12,900 nucleotides of DNA, from the NCBI GenBank assembly GCA_937906975.1, contig CALCUN010000189.1, positions 1 to 12,900 of the forward strand, read 5' to 3'. The stretch comes from an uncultured Bacteroidales bacterium. Lineage in GTDB: Bacteria > Bacteroidota > Bacteroidia > Bacteroidales > P3. Position numbers and translations under genes: made by a program. The notes under the pieces are model-generated. The model was not told the DNA's origin. It saw nothing but the letters and a program-made list of their open reading frames with translations, and made no database searches. Below, in pieces: positions 8,177 through 12,900 of this stretch (position 1 is the stretch's first letter; every line of letters starts with the position of its first letter).

Positions 8177-8575
8177 ATGGTTACAGATCCAATTGCAGAT
8201 TATTTAACTCGTATTAGAAATGCTTCTTCAGCAAAGCATAGAACAGTGGAGATACCTGCTTCAAAAATAAAAAAAGAAATAACAAAAATACTTTTTGACA
8301 AAGGTTATATCTTAAATTATAAGTTTGAGGACGAAACATTCCCTAAAACTATTAAGATAGCATTAAAATATCATCCATTGACAAAAGAACCAGCAATGAC
8401 AAATATTCAAAGAATAAGTAGTCCTGGTTTAAGAAAATACGTAAGTGCAGAAAAATTACCAAGAGTTTTAAATGGATTAGGTATAGCAGTAATCTCTACA
8501 TCAAGAGGTTTAATGACAGATAAAGAAGCGAGAGCTCTTAATATTGGTGGAGAGGTAATTTGTTACATTAGTTAA
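8177..8575 (+). CDS. rpsH: 30S ribosomal protein S8 (uS8)
   Basis: Central-domain 16S rRNA-binding protein needed early in 30S assembly; in E. coli it also represses the spc operon by binding a 16S-like site near rplE. It is 132 residues (E. coli 130). It begins [16 protein letters not shown] and contains [19 protein letters not shown], then [20 protein letters not shown] and the conserved C-terminal block [20 protein letters not shown] (residues 107-126). A long A/T-rich leader precedes it. Whether S8 autoregulates here is unknown; I did not find an obvious copy of its 16S binding site before rplE. Confidence 0.97.
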   Translation: MVTDPIADYLTRIRNASSAKHRTVEIPASKIKKEITKILFDKGYILNYKFEDETFPKTIKIALKYHPLTKEPAMTNIQRISSPGLRKYVSAEKLPRVLNGLGIAVISTSRGLMTDKEARALNIGGEVICYIS

Positions 8576-8590
8576 TTTAAGAGGAGATAT
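8576..8590 (+). promoter_or_regulatory. rplF initiation element with SD, near-copy at rplO
   Basis: The bases TTTAAGAGGAGATAT lie just before rplF. AGGAG (8582-8586) matches the anti-SD over five bases, with 8 nt to the ATG at 8595. The same 15-nt block with one change (G to A at its eleventh base) lies before rplO at 10254-10268. Most other starts in the window have only A-rich leaders. Its role as a ribosome binding site is inferred from position. Confidence 0.55.
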
Positions 8591-8594
8591 AATA

Positions 8595-9149
8595 ATGTCA
8601 AGAATAGGAAAATTACCAATAAATCTTCCAAGTGGAGTAAAGGTAACTGTTGATGCAAACAACGTAGTTACAGTTGAAGGTAAATTAGGAACTTTGACTC
8701 AAGAAGTTAGTCCTGCTATTTCTATAAATGTAGAAGAAAACCAAATCACTTTGACAAGAGAATCTGATCAAAAAGATCATAGAGCTAAACATGGTTTATA
8801 CAGAGCATTGTTAGCTAATATGGTAAAAGGTGTTTCTGAAGGTTTCAAAACAGTTCAAGTGGTTATTGGAGTAGGATATAAAGCACAAGTTCAAGGTCAA
8901 GTATTAGAATTATCTTTAGGATATTCACATAATATTTTCTTTGAATTACCACCAGAAATAAAATGTGAAACAGTTTCTGAAAAAGGAAAAGATCCTCTTA
9001 TCATTATGACAAGTATTGATAAGCAATTATTAGGTCAAGTTGCGGCAAAGATTCGTTCATTACGTAAACCTGAACCTTACAAAGGAAAAGGTATCAGATT
9101 CCAAGGAGAAGTTGTACGTAAAAAAGCTGGAAAAACAGCGGCTAAGTAA
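8595..9149 (+). CDS. rplF: 50S ribosomal protein L6 (uL6)
   Basis: 23S rRNA-binding protein near the factor-binding stalk base and sarcin-ricin loop, where it affects EF-G and EF-Tu contacts. It is 184 residues (E. coli 177), made of the two repeated L6 folds. It starts [17 protein letters not shown]; the first domain has EGKLG and the second has [20 protein letters not shown] (residues 90-109) and the C-terminal signature [16 protein letters not shown] (157-172). The C-terminus is basic with small residues (KKAGKTAAK). It is preceded by one of the few convincing SD sequences in the window and followed after 29 nt by rplR. Confidence 0.97.
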   Translation: MSRIGKLPINLPSGVKVTVDANNVVTVEGKLGTLTQEVSPAISINVEENQITLTRESDQKDHRAKHGLYRALLANMVKGVSEGFKTVQVVIGVGYKAQVQGQVLELSLGYSHNIFFELPPEIKCETVSEKGKDPLIIMTSIDKQLLGQVAAKIRSLRKPEPYKGKGIRFQGEVVRKKAGKTAAK

Positions 9150-9178
9150 TTTCATTAATCATTAAAATCCGTAGAAGG

Positions 9179-9532
9179 ATGGCAACTAAAAAAGAAATAA
9201 GAAGATTTAAATTGAAAATGAGGATTCGTAAGAAAGTCAGTGGAACATCTGAGCGTCCTCGTTTGACAGTATTCAGAAGTAATAAAGAAATTTATGCTCA
9301 GTTGATAGATGATGTAAAAGGAGTTACTTTAGCATCTGCATCTACTGTAGAAAAGACTTTTGAACACAAAGGAACCAAAACAGAACAAGCAATATTAATT
9401 GGTAAAAATATCGCAGAAAGAGCAAAATCTATAGGCATAGAAGCTGTTGTATTTGATAGAAATGGTTATCTATATCATGGTAGAGTAAAATCATTGGCTG
9501 ATTCTGCAAGAGAAAATGGCTTAAAATTCTAA
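9179..9532 (+). CDS. rplR: 50S ribosomal protein L18 (uL18)
   Basis: 5S rRNA-binding protein that joins 5S rRNA to the large subunit with L5. It is 117 residues, same as E. coli. Its basic N-terminal arm ([19 protein letters not shown]) is followed by [20 protein letters not shown] (residues 25-44) and the core with [26 protein letters not shown] and the terminal signature [21 protein letters not shown] purine run (AGAAGG) directly abuts the ATG, too close to work as a normal SD. The gap to rpsE is 4 nt. Confidence 0.97.
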   Translation: MATKKEIRRFKLKMRIRKKVSGTSERPRLTVFRSNKEIYAQLIDDVKGVTLASASTVEKTFEHKGTKTEQAILIGKNIAERAKSIGIEAVVFDRNGYLYHGRVKSLADSARENGLKF

Positions 9533-9536
9533 GAAT

Positions 9537-10055
9537 ATGGCAGAAGTAAACATAAAGAGAGTAAAATCAAGTGAAATCGAATTTAAAGATAAACTTGTAA
9601 GCATCAACCGAGTTACAAAAGTAACAAAGGGTGGTAGAACTTTCAGCTTTTCAGCAGTAGTTGTAGTTGGTAATGAAAATGGCGTTGTTGGATACGGCTT
9701 AGGAAAAGCTAAGGAAGTTGCGGCTGCTATTGCCAAAGGAGTTGATGATGCTAAGAAAAATCTTGTAAGAGTTCCAGTTTTAAAAGGAACAGTTCCTCAC
9801 GAACAAACAGCAAAATACAGCGGAGCAAGAGTATTCTTGAAACCAGCTGCTCCAGGAACAGGAGTTATAGCAGGGGGTGCGATGCGTGCTGTTTTAGAAA
9901 GTGTTGGAGTAAAAGACGTCTTAGCAAAATCTAAGGGTTCATCTAATCCTCACAGTGTAGTAAAGGCTACAGTTGCAGCATTAATGCAAATGAGAGATCC
10001 TTATACTATTGCAAAACTTAGAGGAATAGAAATGGATAGAGTATTTAATGGATAA
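9537..10055 (+). CDS. rpsE: 30S ribosomal protein S5 (uS5)
   Basis: Small-subunit protein important for decoding accuracy and mRNA unwinding at the entry tunnel. It is 172 residues (E. coli 167). The N-terminal double-stranded-RNA-binding-like domain spans roughly residues 15-80 and holds the spectinomycin-site loop [20 protein letters not shown] (25-44) and [17 protein letters not shown]. The C-terminal domain includes [20 protein letters not shown] (100-119) and [16 protein letters not shown]. It lies 4 nt after rplR and 11 nt before rpmD. Confidence 0.98.
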   Translation: MAEVNIKRVKSSEIEFKDKLVSINRVTKVTKGGRTFSFSAVVVVGNENGVVGYGLGKAKEVAAAIAKGVDDAKKNLVRVPVLKGTVPHEQTAKYSGARVFLKPAAPGTGVIAGGAMRAVLESVGVKDVLAKSKGSSNPHSVVKATVAALMQMRDPYTIAKLRGIEMDRVFNG

Positions 10056-10066
10056 ATCTTAGTGAA

Positions 10067-10246
10067 ATGAAAGTAAAAGTAACACAAATAAAAAGTGGAA
10101 TAGGTCGTCCAGCAAACCAAAAACGTACATTAGAATCATTAGGCTTAAAGAAGATAAGACAATCTAGAGTACATGAATTGACAGCACCTATACAAGGAAT
10201 GATAGCTAAGGTTAGTCATTTAGTAGAAGTAGAAGAAATTAATTAA
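10067..10246 (+). CDS. rpmD: 50S ribosomal protein L30 (uL30)
   Basis: Small 23S rRNA-binding protein. My translation gives 59 residues: it starts MKVKVTQIKSGIGRPANQKR, continues TLESLGLKKIRQSRVHELTA, and ends PIQGMIAKVSHLVEVEEIN. This matches the short bacterial L30 form, with the family's VTQIKS, LGL-K-I and GM-KVSHLV-V signatures. The gene fills the interval between rpsE and rplO, just where L30 lies in spc-type clusters, so the call is secure despite its size. The start is ATG 10067 and the stop TAA 10244-10246. No SD is visible in the 11-nt gap after rpsE, so coupling to rpsE is likely. Confidence 0.96.
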   Translation: MKVKVTQIKSGIGRPANQKRTLESLGLKKIRQSRVHELTAPIQGMIAKVSHLVEVEEIN

Positions 10247-10253
10247 GAAATTG

Positions 10254-10268
10254 TTTAAGAGGAAATAT
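10254..10268 (+). promoter_or_regulatory. rplO initiation element with SD, near-copy of rplF element
   Basis: The bases TTTAAGAGGAAATAT lie 1 nt before the rplO ATG (10270). AGGA (10260-10263) can pair with the anti-SD with 6 nt spacing. The block differs from the rplF element (8576-8590) at one of 15 bases. It lies in the 23-nt rpmD-rplO spacer. Confidence 0.5.
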
Positions 10269-10269
10269 C

Positions 10270-10716
10270 ATGAATTTAAGCACACTTAAACCTGCAGAAG
10301 GTTCTACAAAGAACTGCAAGAGAATAGGACGTGGACAAGGCTCTGGAAGAGGTGGTACTTCAACAAGAGGACACAAAGGAGCAAAATCTCGTTCAGGATA
10401 TTCTCGTAAGATAGGTTTTGAAGGCGGTCAAATGCCTTTATACAGACGTTTACCAAAGTTTGGATTCAATAATATCAACAGAATAGAATACGTTGGAATA
10501 AATATTGATACATTGTCTGCTTTGGTAGAAAAAATTCAAGTTAAAGATGTAACTTTGGATTTAATGAAAGAACATGGACTAATTTCTTCAAAAGATAGAG
10601 TAAAGATTTTAGGACGCGGAGAGTTAAATACAACAATTAATGTTACAGCACACGCATTTTCAAAAACAGCTAAGGCTGCAATTGAAGAAAAAGGCGGAGT
10701 AGCAACAACAATCTAA
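10270..10716 (+). CDS. rplO: 50S ribosomal protein L15 (uL15)
   Basis: Large-subunit assembly protein whose long, glycine- and arginine-rich N-terminal extension threads into 23S rRNA. It is 148 residues (E. coli 144). It starts MNLSTLKPAEGSTKNCKRIG, then has RGQGSGRGGTSTRGHKGAKS (residues 21-40), GFEGGQMPLYRRLPKFGFNN (49-68) and a C-terminal domain with VKILGRGELNTTINVTAHAFSK (112-133). It ends in tandem stops TAA TAA and sits 6 nt before secY, so L15 and SecY are probably made from one transcript, as in other bacteria. Confidence 0.97.
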   Translation: MNLSTLKPAEGSTKNCKRIGRGQGSGRGGTSTRGHKGAKSRSGYSRKIGFEGGQMPLYRRLPKFGFNNINRIEYVGINIDTLSALVEKIQVKDVTLDLMKEHGLISSKDRVKILGRGELNTTINVTAHAFSKTAKAAIEEKGGVATTI

Positions 10717-10722
10717 TAACAG

Positions 10723-12072
10723 ATGAAACGATTTATCAATACATTAAAAAATATCTGGAATATAAAAGAACTTAGAGAAAGAATACTCTATACATTAGCC
10801 TTAGTGCTAATTTATAGAGTAGGTTCTTTTGTTGTTATTCCAGGTATAAATCCATCTGACTTGGCAGGATTGCAAGATCAGACAAAAGATGGTGTATTAG
10901 GGTTGTTAAATATGTTCTCAGGAGGAGCATTTTCTAACGCTTCAATCTTTGCATTAGGTATTATGCCGTACATCACTGCTTCAATCGTTATGCAACTATT
11001 GACAATGATAGTACCTTATTTTATCAAAATACAAAGAGAAGGTGAAAGTGGTAGAAGAAAGATAAATCAAATGACAAGATGGTTAACTATAATAGTTACC
11101 CTATTCCAATCATTTGCGTATCTTGCAAACCTAAGAAATCAAATTGGAGGCGCAACAATATATAGTATAGTAGGAACTGATAGTCCTAATTTCATCAATT
11201 GGGTATTACCAATTTCAATACTATTGACTTGCGGAACATTGTTTGTAATGTGGCTTGGAGAAAGAATTACAGACAAGGGTATAGGTAATGGTATTTCGTT
11301 GTTAATCATGGTTGGTATCGTTGCACGTTTACCATTTGCATTATTTGCGGAATTTGCTTCACGTATGGAAGACAACGCAGGTCAATTAGTAATATTATTT
11401 GTTGAACTTATAGTATTGTTAGTTGTGATTATGTTGTGTATATTGTTAGTTCAAGGAACAAGACGAATCCCAGTACAATATGCAAAACGAATAATAGGAA
11501 ACAAACAATATGGAGGAGCAAGACAATATGTTCCTATCAAAGTAAATGCAGCAGGTGTAATGCCTATAATATTTGCACAAGCAATAATGTTCATTCCTGT
11601 AACTTTATTTGGATTCTCTGATTCAGAAAGTATGTCAGGAGTAAGAGCTGCATTATCTAACTTTGAAGGATTTTGGTACAACTTCATATTTGCAATAATG
11701 ATTATATTGTTTACCTATTTCTATACAGCGGTAGCAATCAATCCAAAACAAATGTCTGATGATTTAAAGAAAAACGGAGGTTTTATACCAGGAGTAAAAC
11801 CAGGTAAAAAAACTGAAGAATTTCTTGATAACGTATTGTCAAAAATAACACTTCCAGGCTCTATATTTTTAGCTTTCGTAGCTATTTTACCAGCAATAGT
11901 AAGAATATTCGGAGTAAACTCACAATTTGCTCAATTTTACGGAGGAACTTCACTATTGATTATGGTTGGAGTAGTTCTTGATACATTGCAACAAATAGAA
12001 AGTCATTTGTTGATGAGACATTATGACGGTTTAACCAAATCAGGAAGAATCAAAGGAAGAGGTCAAATGTAA
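10723..12072 (+). CDS. secY: Protein translocase subunit SecY
   Basis: The channel of the Sec translocon in the inner membrane; with SecE and SecG it exports unfolded proteins and inserts membrane proteins. It is 449 residues (E. coli 443). About ten membrane segments can be placed, near residues 22-40, 75-100, 118-136, 156-178, 188-212, 222-244, 271-294, 318-338, 376-398 and 406-426. Signatures include NMFSGGAFSNASIFALGIMP (plug and TM2 start, 63-82), GERITDKGIGNGISLLI (179-195), the cytosolic loop GTRRIPVQYAKR (245-256) that meets SecA and the ribosome, and NPKQMSDDLKKNGGFIPGVK (340-359). No residue looks missing. It ends in tandem stops TAA TAA. There is no adk gene after it; map follows after 20 nt. 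Confidence 0.98.
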   Translation: MKRFINTLKNIWNIKELRERILYTLALVLIYRVGSFVVIPGINPSDLAGLQDQTKDGVLGLLNMFSGGAFSNASIFALGIMPYITASIVMQLLTMIVPYFIKIQREGESGRRKINQMTRWLTIIVTLFQSFAYLANLRNQIGGATIYSIVGTDSPNFINWVLPISILLTCGTLFVMWLGERITDKGIGNGISLLIMVGIVARLPFALFAEFASRMEDNAGQLVILFVELIVLLVVIMLCILLVQGTRRIPVQYAKRIIGNKQYGGARQYVPIKVNAAGVMPIIFAQAIMFIPVTLFGFSDSESMSGVRAALSNFEGFWYNFIFAIMIILFTYFYTAVAINPKQMSDDLKKNGGFIPGVKPGKKTEEFLDNVLSKITLPGSIFLAFVAILPAIVRIFGVNSQFAQFYGGTSLLIMVGVVLDTLQQIESHLLMRHYDGLTKSGRIKGRGQM

Positions 12073-12092
12073 TAAAATCCGAAACAATTAAA

Positions 12093-12887
12093 ATGATACA
12101 AATAAAAACAAAAGACGAAATAGAACAACTTAGACAAAGTGCCCTAATGGTTGGGGACACTTTGGCTGAGGTTGCAAAATTTATAAAAGCAGGAGTTTCC
12201 ACAAAACAATTAGATGCAATAGCAGAAGATTATATCAGAAGCAATGGTGCGATACCAGCATTTAAAGGTTATATGGGATTTCCTGCAAGTCTTTGTATTT
12301 CTATCAATGAGGAAATTGTACATGGTATACCAGGAGACAGAATAATCAAAGATGGAGATATAGTATCAATAGATTGTGGAGTAACATATAATGGTTGGGT
12401 AGGAGATTCTGCATATACATTTGCTTTAAAAGGTGTTAAAGAAGATTGGAAACAACTCATAAAAGTAACGAAAGAATCATTATACTTAGGTATAAAAGAA
12501 TGCGTGATAGGAAACCGCATAGGAGATTTAAGTTACCAAGTACAAAACCATTGCCAAACGCATGGATATGGAGTTGTTAGAGAATTATGTGGACACGGAT
12601 TAGGTAGAAATATGCACGAAGACCCATCAGTACCTAACTATGGTAAAAGAGGTACAGGTTCTCGTTTTAGAGAAGGTATGGTAATAGCAATAGAACCTAT
12701 GATAACCTTAGGTAATAGAGAAGTTGTTTTTGAGTCTGATGGTTGGACTTGTAGAACAGCAGACTATTCACCTGCAGCACACATAGAGCATGATGTTGCT
12801 ATTACAGCCAATGGACCAGACATTTTATCAAGTTTTGACTCTATCGAGAAAGCAATAAAACAAAATATAAACTTAGAAGAAATTTAA
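12093..12887 (+). CDS. map: Methionine aminopeptidase, type I
   Basis: Cytosolic metalloenzyme that removes the initiator methionine when residue 2 is small. It is 264 residues, identical in length to E. coli MetAP, with no N-terminal zinc-finger extension. The five metal ligands of the pita-bread fold are all present: Asp94 (in VSIDCGV), Asp105 (GWVGDSAYTF), His168 (CGHGLGRNMHEDP), Glu201 (AIEPM) and Glu232 (HIEHDVAIT). The catalytic histidines His77 (VHGIP) and His175 (NMHED) are also present, so the enzyme should be active. It follows secY and sits 2 nt before infA. Placing map here makes biological sense, since the ribosomal proteins encoded upstream are among its substrates. Confidence 0.98.
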   Translation: MIQIKTKDEIEQLRQSALMVGDTLAEVAKFIKAGVSTKQLDAIAEDYIRSNGAIPAFKGYMGFPASLCISINEEIVHGIPGDRIIKDGDIVSIDCGVTYNGWVGDSAYTFALKGVKEDWKQLIKVTKESLYLGIKECVIGNRIGDLSYQVQNHCQTHGYGVVRELCGHGLGRNMHEDPSVPNYGKRGTGSRFREGMVIAIEPMITLGNREVVFESDGWTCRTADYSPAAHIEHDVAITANGPDILSSFDSIEKAIKQNINLEEI

Positions 12888-12889
12888 TT

Positions 12890-12900
12890 ATGGCGAAACA
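12890..12900 (+). CDS. infA: Translation initiation factor IF-1, first codons only
   Basis: ATG GCG AAA CA starts 2 nt after the map stop and runs off the right edge, giving Met-Ala-Lys and an incomplete codon that can only be Gln or His. IF-1 usually begins MAK, and infA regularly follows map in Bacteroidota. The call rests on position more than on sequence, since only 11 bases are visible. Confidence 0.75.

Noticed and set aside
10550..10557. TAACTTTG, a match to the Bacteroidota -7 box TAnnTTTG, inside rplO
   Set aside because: The nearest upstream TTTG (10521-10524) is too far away at 25 nt, and the match lies within conserved coding sequence; an internal secY promoter is not supported.
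9163..12081. 9-mer TAAAATCCG repeated in the rplF-rplR spacer (9163-9171) and the secY-map spacer (12073-12081)
   Set aside because: Short A-rich word in only two places, at different distances from the start codons and with no shared flanks; chance is enough.

Overview
This window is an uninterrupted, single-strand (+) ribosomal-protein and translation supercluster: the 3' end of the str block (fusA) joined directly to a combined S10-spc cluster. The order is fusA(partial)-rpsJ-rplC-rplD-rplW-rplB-rpsS-rplV-rpsC-rplP-rpmC-rpsQ-rplN-rplX-rplE-rpsN-rpsH-rplF-rplR-rpsE-rpmD-rplO-secY-map-infA(first codons only). There are 23 complete protein genes and two partial ones. I found no rRNA, tRNA, mobile element, CRISPR array, origin or factor-independent terminator.

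The organism is most probably a low-GC member of Bacteroidota, likely class Bacteroidia. Several things support this: fusA runs into rpsJ with no tuf gene between them; map follows secY directly with no adk; S14 is the 89-residue zinc-free type; L22 has a basic N-terminal extension; L3 has GASSYP where proteobacteria have a Gln-containing loop; L2 has [10 protein letters not shown]; and most starts lack a clear Shine-Dalgarno (SD) sequence. Codon use is AT-rich (AGA, TTA, ATA common) and looks uniform from end to end, with no sign of transferred DNA. All 24 stop codons visible are TAA (22) or TAG (2).

Layout. Positions 1-1331 hold the C-terminal part of EF-G. Positions 1344-6326 hold the S10-type block (S10, L3, L4, L23, L2, S19, L22, S3, L16, L29). 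Positions 6345-10716 hold S17 and the spc-type block (L14, L24, L5, S14, S8, L6, L18, S5, L30, L15). Positions 10723-12887 hold SecY and methionine aminopeptidase, and infA begins at 12890. Spacers run from -10 to 34 nt, with one exception: the 89-nt spacer between rpsJ and rplC. No stretch over 300 bases lacks a gene.

The genes work together in building the two ribosomal subunits, moving tRNA-mRNA through the ribosome (EF-G), exporting nascent proteins (SecY), trimming the initiator Met (Map) and starting translation (IF-1).

I see no new biological system. The points that deserve a second look are regulatory: (1) the rpsJ-rplC spacer contains a locally GC-rich imperfect hairpin that could be a ribosomal-protein leader; (2) rplF and rplO share a nearly identical 15-nt purine-rich initiation element; (3) rplE has a strong SD embedded in the end of rplX. 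Points 2 and 3 stand out because Bacteroidota are known to make little use of SD pairing.
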